DNA of 64,000 nucleotides, from positions 35,749,944 through 35,813,943 of the forward strand of contig CM070572.1 in NCBI GenBank assembly GCA_036346355.1, in the 5' to 3' direction. Below are positions 49,741-61,200 of this stretch, one piece after another. The notes under the pieces were generated by a model. That model saw nothing but the letters and a program-made list of their open reading frames with translations. It was not told the DNA's origin and ran no database searches. The first letter of the stretch is position 1; every line of letters starts with the position of its first letter. The translations under genes and the position numbers were made by a program. This DNA comes from Rhipidocladum racemiflorum. Its lineage: Eukaryota; Streptophyta; Magnoliopsida; Poales; Poaceae.

Positions 49741-50054
49741 AAATCCTAGCCTTCATTCGTAAGTAAACCTACCCCGCCGTCCCCACAAAGCGCAGCCGTC
49801 ATCCCGTCTTGCCGAGGCTCCCTCACCGACGCCGCATGCTTCCAGCTTCCTTTGCTTTAAAGTTTGTCATCTTCCTTTCATTCATTAATCCTGGCTGGGG
49901 TACGTGTTCCAGGGATAGATGAAGAAAAGGAGTGCGAACAAGTCCATGGGTAGCGGCACACCGAAGAAGACGATAAGTACACCCTAAGGAAGCAACCAAG
50001 CCCGGCACATAGCATGAGGAAGAAGAGCAGCACAGCCTACTTTATCGATCCCGA

Positions 50055-50222
50055 CACACTATCGTCTGTAAAATTTATCACAGATGGCTCGGAATTATGA
50101 ACCATCTGGAAAATTAAATATCACAAATGGTTATCGATGAAGTAGAAGTACACTTGGCCCGTAAATCTCTGTATCTAGAATCTTCCTCCTTGGTTGTCGA
50201 TGAAGTGGAAGTACATTTTGTT
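50055..50222. repeat. Worn subterminal repeats and 29-bp direct repeat at the TNP2 junction
   Basis: 50075-50130 has weakened copies of TTATCACAGATGG. The word TCGATGAAGTAGAAGTACA at about 50134 is repeated as TCGATGAAGTGGAAGTACA at about 50197, inside the start of TNP2 copy B. It lies where the upstream part of TNP2 is missing. Confidence 0.65.
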
Positions 50223-52293
50223 GTCTGTACTTATTCAAGGACCAAAACAACCTGGGAACGATATTGATGTGTACCTAGCTCCATTGGTGGAAGATCTAAA
50301 AACATTGTGGGTTACCAGGGTACACGTATGGGATGCGTACAAACGGGAGAACTTCACTTTGCACAGCCTGTTGTTCTGCACTATAAATGATTACCCTGCC
50401 CTTGCTAACCTATCAGGCCAAAGTACAAAAGGATCCAAAGCCTGCACTCACTGCTTGTATGATACTGAGAGTGTATGGTTGAATCACTCCCTCAAAACCG
50501 TGTACATGCGTCACCATAGGTTCCTTTGGAGGAATCACCCATATTGCAAGTTGAAGAAACTTTTTGACGGAAGGAACGAAAACGGTTCAGCTCCAAGGGC
50601 TTTGAGCGGGAGAGATGTTCATGAGATTGTTAAGGACTTCGATGGTGCCCATGGAAAGGGGCGTAAATCAAGTACTCATGAGAAAAGCATGTGGAAGAAG
50701 AGATCAATATTCTGGGACCTACCTTCCTGAGAGCACTTAGAAGTTCGCCACTGCATCGACGTCATGCACGTCAAGAAGAATGTCTGTGATAGCGTGATTG
50801 GTCTCTTACTCAACATTAACGGCAAAATAAAGGATGGTATCAATGAACGACTTGACTTGGTTGATTTGGGCATAAGACCTGAGTTAGCACCGAAAGAGAC
50901 TGATAAAGGCCGTACGCACTTGGAACATGCTTGTTATACTCTGTTAAAGGCCAAAAGAACTGAAGTGTGCCAGTGCTTACATGGTGTGAAAGTTCCATCC
51001 GGCTTCTCCTCCAATATGAAGAGACTTGTTTCGATGGAAGATTTGAAATTAACCGGTATGAAGTCTCATGATTGTCATGTGCTGATGACACAGATGCTCC
51101 CTGTTGTAATTAGAAGCATTTTGCCGGTCAAGGTCTAGGAGACAATCATGAGACTGTGTTATTTCTTTAACACAATTGCTTAGAAGGTCATTGATCCCGA
51201 AGGACTAGATGCTCTGCAAGCTGAGGTGGTGATGACTCTATGTAATCTTGAGATGTATTTCCCTCTATTATTTTTTGATATCATGGTCCATCTCATTATT
51301 TACCTTGTGAAAGAGATAAAGATGTGCGGGCCGGTATTCCTACGTAGCATGTACCCGTTCGAGAGGTACATGGAAATTCTCAAGTCTTACGTACGGAATC
51401 GATCTCGTCCGGAGGGTAGCATTGTCGAAGCTTATGCAACCGAAGAGGTCGTCGAGTTCGGCGTGCCGTCGATTACATGGCCCAAGTCGAACCGATTGGT
51501 GTGCCTCGATCTCGCCATGAGGGGAGGCTCCAAGGTATCAGGACCATCGAAAGGAAATCAATCACGCCTGATTCGGTTGCGTATGCTCAAGCCCATTTCA
51601 CGGTTTTGCAACACATGGCTGTAGTGTCTGCCTATATTGTTGAGCACAAGCAATGGCTAAGGCAAGAGGATCCGACACGGCAGGAGTCTTGGATCACGAG
51701 ACAGCATAACCTTCAGTTCAACAAATGGTTGAAGGAGCGACCCATCACTGGGAGCTCGTCAGATGACACCCTAGCATGGTTGGCAAAAGAACTAACTTTT
51801 ACAGTTGTTACATGGAAAGGATACGACTTAAATGGGTACACATTTTATACGAGAGATCAGGATATGAAGAGCACAAACCAGAATAACGGTGTCCGCATAG
51901 ATGCGTTCAATACCACTGGGTTGATGAGGAGCTCCTACTATAGGTTCATAGAAGAGATTTGGAAGCTCGACTACGTACATTTCAAGATTCCACTATTTCG
52001 GTGCCGTTGGGTCCATCTCCAACACGTGAAGGTCGATAAGTATGGCGTCACTACTGTAGACCTCGAACGTGTTGGATACCAAGATGAACCATTTGTACTT
52101 GCTAACTAAGTTGTTCAAGTCTTCTATGTAACCGACCCATCCAACAAGAAGCGCCACGTAGTTCTTCAGGGAAAAAGAAGAATTGTCGGAGTTGAGAATG
52201 TAGTAGATGAGGAAGAGTACAATCAATTTGATAAGTTGCCTCCTATCGGAAATACTATCATGGTCCCAGAAGAACAAACTGAGGATGTAAGCT
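50187..52293 (+). pseudogene. TNP2 transposase of a CACTA element, copy B
   Basis: Plus-strand TNP2-type transposase remnant. In order: a TNP2 (Transposase_21) domain with LIQGPKQPGNDIDVYL and TINDYPALANLSGQSTKG, a DUF4218 region (SHDCHVLMTQMLP, MYPFERYMEILKSYVRNRSR), and a DUF4216-type region (GYDLNGYTFYTRDQDMKST, FKIPLFRCRWVHLQHVKVD). It lacks the N-terminal part before about 50187. It carries stops at 50728-50730, 51136-51138, 51181-51183 and 52107-52109 and a frame change near 51465. The 3' end is cut at 52293 by the LTR of the Copia element. It is clearly dead. Confidence 0.9.
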
Positions 52294-53703
52294 TGAAAGG
52301 ACCAACGATGTCGCCTAGAGGGGGGGTGAATAGGCGGATTTAAAAATACGCAGCGGAATTAAACTGGCCGAGCTGATCAACCCGGAGTCTCCGGGTTTTG
52401 GTCCAGATACTCCGGCTTGTCCGGAGTGTCCGGTATTGAATACCGGAGTCTCCGAGTTGAGTGGCTCGGGAACGCAACACAAGTTTCTCAAACTTGCACA
52501 AGATACTACAAAAAGTAAATAACAATAGCAACCTAGAACAAGTGCTAGTATGGATTTGAATTAAAGCTAGACAAAGAGCTAGATCTAGGGATTACGAAGA
52601 CAAATCCACACAAGCAACACAAGTAAAACGGAGAGCGCGAGAGAAACGATTTTTCACCGAAGTTCGGATTCTTGAAGGGAATCCTACGTCTCCGTTGAGG
52701 TGGCTCGGTCACACTTGAGCCAGGGTCTCTTTCAACCCGCTTTCCTCCCGGTGTTGCACAAATGCACTCGCCGGCTTCACTTCTTGTCTCTTCCCTTTCG
52801 GAGGCGAGACTTGCCTTCACAAACGACCGGGGCTCACCACACGCGTCGGTAGCTCCCGGTGACTCCTAGCCGTCTAGGAGACCTTCAACCTCCAAGAGAA
52901 ATAGCACCACGAAGAATCGCTTGGAGGATGAACTAGTGCTCAACAAGATGAAATGAATGCACTTAGCACTTTGCTTCTTCCTCTCCTCACCAAAATGAAT
53001 CAACAACCAAATCAATTGGTGGGAGGAAGTGGGGGCTCTATTGAATGCTTAGAGATGGTTAGGAATGGCTTGAATGCTGCTATGAATGAGCTCAATAGAG
53101 ATCCTAGCCGTTGGAGAGGAGTGGAGGCTTTAAATACCCTTTTTGAAAACTAGCCGTTACTCCCGTTTTTGTACAGGCCGGAGTGTCCGGACAAACAACC
53201 CGAAGACTCCGGGTTATCTAGAGACTCCGGACCAAATGTCCGGATACTCCGGACCAGCTGGAACCAAAAGTAACCGAGGGGTTCAACCCGGAGACTCCGG
53301 ACAAAATGTCCGGATACTCCGGATTGAATCCGGATACTCCGGACTGGAATCCGGAGACTCCGGGTTACCCAGTTCGGTTTCAATTTAAAACTTTTCAAAA
53401 CCAAATGTAGGAGTGCTAATTAGAGATGCAATATTTGATGTTGAGCACATGCACATCCTAAAGTCGATTTCTCGTCATACCCTTTTAATAGTACGGCTAT
53501 CCTTAAGACACAAATAAATAAAAGGTTACAACTTTGTTCTTGATGCCGTCCTTTTGATTTTAAGTAGTCATAGGGGCGTCCAATGTCATTCCAAGCTCGA
53601 TATGATCTCGATCTCTGCAGTATTCTTGGATAAAACATTAGATCTCTTTAATTGTGTCATCATTAATCACCAAAATAAATTGAGGGGCCTAGATGCACTT
53701 TCA
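52294..53703 (-). repeat. 3' LTR of the Copia element, 1410 bp
   Basis: On the element's strand it begins TGAAAGTGCATCTAGGCC, directly after the polypurine tract, and ends GGTCCTTTCA, giving 6-bp inverted ends TGAAAG/CTTTCA. A TATA-like TATTTAAAG lies at about 53129-53137. Clusters of CCGGA(G/T)ACTCCGG palindromes lie upstream of it (53173-53365) and near the LTR end (52380-52467). Confidence 0.9.
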
Positions 53704-53718
53704 ATCTCCCCCTTTTTG
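53704..53718 (-). promoter_or_regulatory. Polypurine tract of the Copia element
   Basis: The minus strand reads AAAAAGGGGGAGAT immediately before the LTR start TGAAAG, the expected place for the plus-strand DNA primer of an LTR retrotransposon. Confidence 0.85.
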
Positions 53719-54121
53719 GTGTATTGATGACAACACAATTAATCAGCAAATAAAATAACGAGAACTAGACTTAGGGTACAAGATTAAAAAGAGGAGCTCC
53801 CCCTAAATGTGTGCATTAGAAGAATTGAGTGGAAACAAATGCACATATTTAACGAGAGATAACCGAGAGCTCCCCCTCAAACACAGCATCCGAGAATATA
53901 TTGCAATTAACTGAAGGCAAACCATGCATAAGATAAACAAAATGTCATTACATGGAATAATAGAGTTCACGACACGAAATAAGCAAAGATATGAAGCAAC
54001 ACAAGTCCACAAGCGACAGCACAAGGAAAAACGCAAACGCGACGAGACTAAAGACAACGCGACTAAAGATATCACTCCCCCTTTGGCATCAAGACACCAA
54101 AAGAGGGAGAAACACGAAGGA

Positions 54122-55793
54122 TCACTCGTCGTCGCCTTCGTCGTCGGACGCGGAGTACTCGCTGCCGGGGTCATCTTCAGCGGCAGGCGGAGTGGAGGAG
54201 GTGATGCCGAAGAGCTGATCTGCAGAGGTGGCATCGCTACTCTCCTCGGAAGACCCGGAGGAGTCGCTGGGAGAGACTGCCTCGCCATTGTGGCGGCGGA
54301 TGCTGCGAATGTCTTGACCATTTTTCTTGATTTGCTTGCTCATCACCTTCTGCCTGGTGGAGATGTCGCGGCAAAGAAGAAAGACATGCTTGAGCATCCT
54401 CTGAAGAGTGCTGCTCGGGACCTCGGTCTGCTCAGAAGGAACGGAAGGAGGCACAGCAGGAGCAGATGCAGAGGTGGAAGCCAAAGCGCGACCACGACGA
54501 GTCCTCGGAGGAGCGGGACCAGGGGCTGCTAGAGCAGTAGGAGCAGAAGGAGGTCGGACCTTGTAGGAAAGGTGCTCCTCCTCCCTGACAAACTTCAGAC
54601 CACTGACTGAGGTGATCAATGCCATCACAAAGGGAGCGTAGCTGCAGCTGGCCATGTTGCTCTGCGCATTCTGTCTCATCGTCTCCCAGATGAAGTCAAC
54701 AATATCAAATGGATGAGTGCGCTCAACGAGGTGGTACAACAGGTTCCTACCATAGGAGCTGATGGTAGAGGCATCTCCCTCCTTGGGCCAAAGAGTGACC
54801 CTCAGCATCCTGTTGAGCACGGCAGGCACATCCTTCAGACCCTTGATGGTCCCAACTGTGAAACTCCTCGAAGTGTCATACAAGGACTCAATCTGCTCAG
54901 GAGTCAAAACCTTCTTCTCATGAAGCTTTGGACTGTCATTTTAGCGAAGGTGGAGGACTCTAGCAAGTCTCTTCTTGTTGGCCTTGTACCACACCTTGTC
55001 TGTCATCCACCAAATAGCATCCTCTGTCTTGTCAAAGTAGAGAGTGGCATAGAACTGCATGACAATCTCATTGTTCCAATCAAATTTGAAAGACATTATG
55101 TCCTTGACCTCATGCAGCTCACAAATCTCCAGAATCTGAGAGAACATAGGAAGCTCAGCTGCTGCCATGTACTCCCAGTCAATAGTCTTCATTCTGACCA
55201 CTGGGTGCTCAAGCGGGTAGAGGACCGTCTCATAAAAGTCTGACTGAAACCGGTTCCAAAACCGGCGGTCCACGTACTCATCTTGATGGAAACTGAGCGG
55301 ATCTTTCTTTCTTTGCTCTACTATTGCTTTACCCTTGCCAGAACCCGTCCTGTAGTCAATCACTCTCATGGGGTTCACTGACATGGGGTACCTCCACACA
55401 GGCTTGGCTTTGGCCAAGGGGCCAATGAAATGACCTGAGGCACGGAACTCCCTCCTCTTCTGATCTCTCAGCCTGGCATGAGTATCTGCAGGATGCTCAT
55501 CTGGATCGGGCTGAGGCTGGGCGGAGGACGGAGCCTGAGGCTGAGATCGCCGCCGCTGCCGAGATCGCTGCTACCGGAGGCTGGGAAGATGGCTGAACGG
55601 AAGACTGAGGACCAGATGAGGTTCCAATCCTCAGCGCACCTCTTCCCCTGGAGGCGGGCTGCTTTGCCACGGCAAGACGCGGCCTCTTGGGCGCCGGACG
55701 AGCTGACGGGGAACTGGAGGGACTGTCCGGAGACAGAGAGTCCCTAGGAAGATCACCACCACCAGCAGCTGAAGACCCCTGAGTAGGATCCAT
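54122..55793 (-). pseudogene. Env-like extra ORF of the Copia element
   Basis: A minus-strand reading region between RNase H and the 3' LTR, in the same sense as pol. It starts at an ATG at 55793 with a Ser/Pro/Ala-rich part. A conserved-looking central part follows with FDWNNEIVMQFYATLYFD (about 55085), a pattern seen in unknown proteins of grass retroelements. Then comes a Pro/Ala/Ser-rich linker and an acidic tail ending DDEGDDE at 54122. It is broken by one frame change near 55550 and an in-frame TAA at 54941-54943. Sireviruses often carry an extra ORF here, called env-like by position only. No signal peptide or clear membrane segment was found. Confidence 0.6.
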
Positions 55794-56830
55794 CTGATCA
55801 GACAAGGCGAGGGAAAAAGGTTAGCCGCGAGGCGATTGGAAATTGAGACAAAACTGAAGTCTGGCCGAAGCACCCAACCCGGAGAGTCCGGACAAATTGT
55901 CCGGATACTCCGGATTAACCCGGAGACTCCGGACCAAGAGTCCGGACACTCCGGACCAACCCGGAGACTCCGGACTAAAAGTCTGGATACTCCGGATGCG
56001 CCAGAAAATGCGCACGGCGCGCAAGAAATTTGGGGGAAACAACCCCCAAATTGGCATGAAATGAAACTAGATTGCCTTAAGGATGAACAATAAACGACTA
56101 GGGCACAATCTAGCAAGGAAATTTTGCGGAATTAGGGCACAACCGAGAGTACTCACCTCAAACGGATTTGAAATGAGAAGAACGGGTGAGTTAGGGGCGA
56201 GATTCTCCGATCTTGAGGGCCACGACGAAGCAATCGGCACCCTAGAGGAGATGAAGCACGGGGAGAAACCCTAAGAACCGCGAAGATGTATCCAATTTCG
56301 GAAGGGAGAGGGTTAGGGCAAAGATTTCTTACCTTGATCTCCAAAGAGAGGAAGAGGAGGGGTCCAAGATCCTAGGAGATGAGGAAGAGAAGGAGAGCAC
56401 ACCCAAGCCAAGAGAGGATCACGGGAGAGGGAGAGGCGCATGAAGGAATAGGAAAAAGAAACCGCGCGGGATATGGGGGGTTTAACCGACCGCCCCAACC
56501 CGGAGACTTCCAAATTTAACCGGACACTCCGGACAAACTGTCCGGAGACTCCGGGCTAACCCGGAGAGTCCGGATAGAAAGCCGGATACTCCGGGTTCCC
56601 CAGCTCGGTTAGGAGAAAGGGAAAACGCACGAAGACCCTAGGAAATTTGCGGAACGAGAGAGGGAACGAGACCCTAAGGTGTCAACTTGATATATGACCA
56701 GCGAACAATCAATCAGTCAAACTATGGTCACATAGCAAATGACGAGATCAAAGGATCAAGAGCCAAAAACACAGAGTAAATTCAGAGAAAAAGATGAATA
56801 AATTTTTGAAATTCATTTTTCATTCACCAA
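55794..56830. other. Copia internal spacer with palindrome clusters
   Basis: Non-coding spacer between the pol end (about 56.83 kb) and the env-like start. It contains two clusters of CCGGA(G/T)ACTCCGG palindromes at 55878-55998 and 56499-56602. Confidence 0.7.
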
Positions 56831-57767
56831 CCAATATATGAGCACTTATCAAGCCACGTTACGAGAATCTAGAATATTTAGACCACTTCTCAATTCACGT
56901 AACCTTTTCGTCAAGGGGCTTGGTGAAAATATCGGCTAATTGATCATTTGTACTCACATGTTGGATATCAATTTCGCCTTTGGTTGCGTGATCTCTTAGG
57001 AAATGATGGCGAATGTCTATGTGTTTTGTACGGGAGTGTTGGACGGGATTGTTGGCAATTTTTATGGCACTCTCATTGTCACACAGTAGTGGAACACTTT
57101 TGTAGTTTAGGCCATAATCACTCAAGGTTTGTCTCATCCAAAGTAGTTGGGCACAACAACTCCCGGCTGCTATGTATTCGGCTTCGGCAGTGGATAGGGC
57201 TACGGAATTCTGTTTCTTGGAAGACCACGAGACTAGGGACCTACCCAAGAATTGGCAAGTCCCCGAGGTACTCTTCCTATCCACTTTACAACCGGCATAA
57301 TCCGCATCAGAATAGCCAACAAGGTCAAAGGAAGATCCTTTTGGATACCAAAGTCCGAAATGAGGAGTGTGCACTAAGTATCTCAAGATTCTCTTAACGG
57401 CCACCATGTGGCACTCTTTTGGAGCAGCTTGAAAACATGCATACATACAAACACTAAGCATGATATCGGGCCTAGATGCACAAAGATAAAGGAGAGAGCC
57501 GATCATCGAACGATATACCTTTTGGATGACCGGTTTACCTTCTTTGTCGAGGTCTAGATGCCCGTTGGCCTGCATAGGCGTCTTTATAGGCTTGGCGTCC
57601 TCCATTCCAAACTTCTTGAGCATGTCCTTGATGTACTTGGTTTGACAAATGAAAGTTCCTTCCTTGAGTTGTTTGACTTGAAATCCGAGGAAGAACTTCA
57701 ACTCTCCCATCATGGACATCTCAAATCTTTTGGTCATTATCTTGCTAAACTCTTTACACAAATGTTC
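56830..57767 (-). pseudogene. Copia pol, distal RT and RNase H part
   Basis: It continues the reverse transcriptase interrupted at 57767/59561: GELKFFLGFQVKQ, YRSMIGSLLYLCASRPDI, then RNase H with SDADYAG, TAEAEY and CDNESAIKI and the closing RTKHIDIRHHFLRDH. The open frame stops at 56895 after LDEKVT, and a frame change there separates a short remaining tail. Catalytic Asp/Glu positions are kept, but the gene is split. Confidence 0.9.
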
Positions 57768-58533
57768 TGTAGGATCGAAAGACACGAATATAGCAATCAG
57801 AGGGGGGGTGAATGATTGAGCGGAAGCTAAAACCAAAATTTTGATATATTAAAAGTTCACCCCAAAACAGAACCAAATAATTGCCTCGTTTTCGACAAAA
57901 ACAGAATGACAGAGGTTCGGTAAAATGCGAATTCCCAGAGATCCAACCGTCAGAACGATCTGAAATTTGGACACAAGAAACTAGATTCCAGTACGAATCG
58001 AACCCAAAAAGAATCAGCTCGATCGGACTTACGGATCAAAAGTTATAAGCTTCGCAAGCTTGCTGATCCAAAACTTGACGAGAATCAATCTAATCAAAAC
58101 TTCAAGATTAAACAAGAACGACAAAAGATTGATCAACTAGACTTTGAGAAACACTAGATCAATACCCTAGAGAGGTTTTTGATGGATCAAATCAAGATAA
58201 AACTTAAAGAACAAAAACCAATCTAGAACTAGAACAAGCATGCAAACAAGAACCAAAACAGAAAACACTGTAGCGACGTGGTTATCAGAGCACGCAAAAA
58301 TCTTGGAAGAATTGATCTTTATTTCTTGTCTAAAATACTCTCATCAAAAGAGTACAAACCCTAAACCAAGTTCAAAGCTTGATGCGCTCAGCTCTACTTG
58401 GTGCCTTTCAACAGGAGACCCCCCACCTATTTAAAGCACCAACCCACAAGGAGTTCTGAATACGATTCCTATTCCCTAGAAGGAATCCGTATCCAACACA
58501 ACCCTACTTGGCCCAACCTGGCCGAGTACAACT

Positions 58534-58664
58534 CTTGCACGCGTATGGCAACCCTACCATACTCACGTGACTAACACTTTTGCACGCGTATGGCCACCTG
58601 CCATACTCACGTGACTAACACTTTGCACGCGAATGACCTCCTGCCATTCTCACGTGACTAACCA
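58534..58664. repeat. Three tandem units with GCACGCG...CACGTGACTAAC
   Basis: Each unit of about 45 bp runs from TTGCACGCGTATGG through TACTCACGTGACTAAC, with an internal inverted match GTATGG/CCATAC. The third copy is more diverged. Confidence 0.8.
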
Positions 58665-59016
58665 TTCTTCATGTGCACCATTCTCTTAGCCCGAACGTCC
58701 CGCATGACATCCTTGACCACCAAGACCTCAGTTCCTCCTGAACCTAGTCCCGAACCTCAGTTCCTCCATGAACCTAGTTCCGGTCCCGTCATCGACCACA
58801 TTCGTCTTCGAGCAATACCTGCACATGAACAAACCATAAAACAAATCCGAGCACAAGTCCACGACTTGACTCAATGTCAATCCATGCAACTACTCACATG
58901 AGCATTGCATAAAGTCCACTTCAAAAGAAGCATTATGAAATCATCACAAATTTCATAATCTCAAATTCAAATTATTTCAATTCTGCTCAAAAACCCTAAT
59001 TCAGCAAAAACGCATT

Positions 59017-59440
59017 CACGACGGACCAACAAAATCGGTCCGGCGTACACATGAAAAAGTCACTCAAAAAACCATTCACGACGGACCAACAAAATCGGTC
59101 CGTTGTACACGTGAAAGTCTCTGTTCCAAGAAACCAACCAAACGAGCAAACACACGTTCACAACGGACAAAGCAAATCGGTCCGTTGTTCATACAAAAAT
59201 GACTTCGTTCATGAGCTCAAAACAAGTTCACAACGGACCCAAAACTTGGTCCGTTGTACATGCGCAAACTACTGTTTCTGAGGAAAAATTAGTTTGGCTC
59301 AATGAGTTCAAAAAGCATGTCCACGACAGACCCAAAACTTAGTCCGTCGTACATGCACAACTTACTGGTTTGAGGAAAATTTAGTTCGACTTAAGATCTC
59401 AAAAGCATGTCCACGACAGACCTAAAAACTTGGTCCGTCG
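59017..59440. repeat. Six hairpin units ACGACGGACC...GGTCCGTCGT
   Basis: Six short inverted repeats at about 59017, 59077, 59158, 59230, 59321 and 59411. Each has arms ACGACGGACC/GGTCCGTTGT or close variants and a loop of 7-10 bases, joined by linkers of about 30-60 bp. Arms covary in part (CAACGG pairs with CCGTTG, CGACAGA is less exact). Confidence 0.85.
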
Positions 59441-59560
59441 CAGAAGTGAAACTTACTGTTTCTTGTCAAATTGCCAAACACATGCACAAGCACATTTTGC
59501 AAATCCAATTCTGAGTTAATTTTTCAGTTCAAAGCCAATTTTTCAGTACATGATTTCACA

Positions 59561-61200
59561 TGTTCATTAGTAGATCCAAATATAATGTCATCGACATATA
59601 TTTGGCACACAAATAAATCATTATCAATGTGTTTAGTAAAGAGAGTAGGGTCGGCCTTTCCGACTACAAAACCTTGTCCGAGAAGGAAGTCTCGTAAACA
59701 CTCGAACCAAGCCCTCGGTGCTTGCTTAAGTCCATAAAGGGCTTTGTGTAGATAGTAGACGTGGTCCGGGTGTTTTGGATCTTCAAAACCGGGTGGTTGC
59801 TCGACGTAGACCATCTCGGAGAGTGGTCCATTTAAGAAGGCACTCTTCACGTCCATTTGATACAGCTTGAAATCATGGTGAGTAGCAAAGGCAAGTAATA
59901 TTCTAATAGATTCAAGCCTAGCTACTGGAGCATATGTTTCATCGAAATCCAAACCTTCGATTTGAGTGTACCCTTGAGCAACCAAACGAGCTTTGTTCCT
60001 TGTCACGATTCCATTCTCATCTTGCTTGTTCCGGAAGACCCATTTTGTGCCGATCACGTTTTGATTTGGTCTTTGAACAAGCTCCCAAACTTGATTTCTC
60101 TTGAAATTGTTGAGCTCCTCTTGCATGGCCATCAACCAATCCGGATCATCAAGCGCTTCTTCTACCTTAAGAGGTTCAAGAGACGACACAAACGAGTAAA
60201 ATTCACAAAAATTTGCAACTCGAGATCTAGTAGATACTCCCTTGTGAATGTCTCCGAGTATATTGTCGACCGGATGATCTCGTTGAATACTTTGATGAAT
60301 TCTTGGGTGATGAACGGTTGAATTTGGAGCTTGGATAGGTTCTTGGTCTTGGGAAGCGTTCGAACCATCTTGGGCTTGCTTGGACGAGGAGGGAATATCA
60401 CCTAAGCCTGACCCATCCGGAGACTCCGGTATTTGACCCGGAGACTCCGGACCAATCCGGACACTCCGGGTTTCAGGCCGGAGACTCCGGGTTGGGGTGC
60501 TCGGGTGAGATTCCAGATTTTGAGGTCTTACCTCCCCAATTGCCATTTTCTTGATAGCTTCACAAGGTGGTTCTTCCCTGTCAATCACGGCACGATCAAC
60601 TTGTTCTACTTGAGAACCGTTAGTCTCATCAAAAGTCACGTCACGCGAGATTTCAACGACACCGGTGGTATTGTTGAAAACTCGGTACGCGTAAGCATTA
60701 GTTCCATAACCAAGTAAGAAACCTTCATCTACTTTAGGAGCGAATTTAGAAGACTTAGCCTTTTTGTTAAGGATATAGCATTTACTCCCAAAGACTCGAA
60801 AGTAGGAGACATTTGGTTTCTTCCCGGTGAGCAACTCGTATGTCGTTTTCTTCAAGATCTTGTGAAGGTAGAGGCGGTTGGAGCTGTGGCATGCGGTATT
60901 GATGGCTTCCGCCCAAAAGCTATCGGAAACCTTGTACTCGTCAATCATCGTCCGCGCCATCTCGATGAGGGTTCGATTCTTCCTCTCGGCTACCCCATTT
61001 TGTTGAGGAGAATAGGGAGCCGAGAATTCATGCTTGATTCCTTCCTCATCAAGAAACTCCTCCACACCAATGTTTTTGAACTCGGTACCGTTGTCGCTTC
61101 GAATTCTTTTAATCTTCACTTCAAATTCGTTTTGAGCTCTTCTCATGAATTTCTTCAATGTCACTTGGACTTCACCTTTGTCATGCAAAAAGAACACCAA
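59561..61200 (-). pseudogene. Copia pol, integrase to RT part
   Basis: Integrase core with SDNGTEFKN and YSPQQNGVAERKNRT (catalytic Asp and Glu), then a linker containing a palindrome cluster (60415-60492). Reverse transcriptase follows with WVFRNKQDENG, QMDVKSAFLNGPL and YVDDIIFGSTN (catalytic Asp pair). The frame runs into the solo LTR at 59560, which separates it from the rest of RT. Confidence 0.93.

Larger units (their letters stand above)
57768..59560 (-). mobile_element. Solo LTR inserted in the Copia RT gene, 1793 bp
   Basis: On the plus strand it starts TGTAGGATCG and ends GATTTCACA. Perfect TGTTC duplications flank it (57763-57767 and 59561-59565). Reading minus, the end ATTCACCCCCCCTCTGATT resembles the end of the host element's own LTR, which suggests a Copia LTR in minus orientation. 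A TTTAAATAGG TATA-like word lies near 58430. No gag/pol and no second LTR are inside. It contains three tandem 45-bp units at 58534-58664 and six hairpin units at 59017-59440. Confidence 0.85.

Noticed and set aside
52380..53365. Regularly spaced palindromes suggesting a CRISPR array
   Set aside because: The sequence is a plant retrotransposon; repeats are 13 bp and variable, spacers are irregular, and there are no cas genes.
58278..58292. TGGTTATCAGAGC resembling an initiator-Met tRNA primer-binding site
   Set aside because: It has an extra base, lies inside the solo LTR, and no LTR pair flanks it; the opposite strand of this type of LTR commonly contains the word near its R/U5 part.
60968..60990. 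GGTTCGATTC word like a tRNA B box
   Set aside because: It lies in Copia integrase coding sequence and no cloverleaf can be drawn around it.
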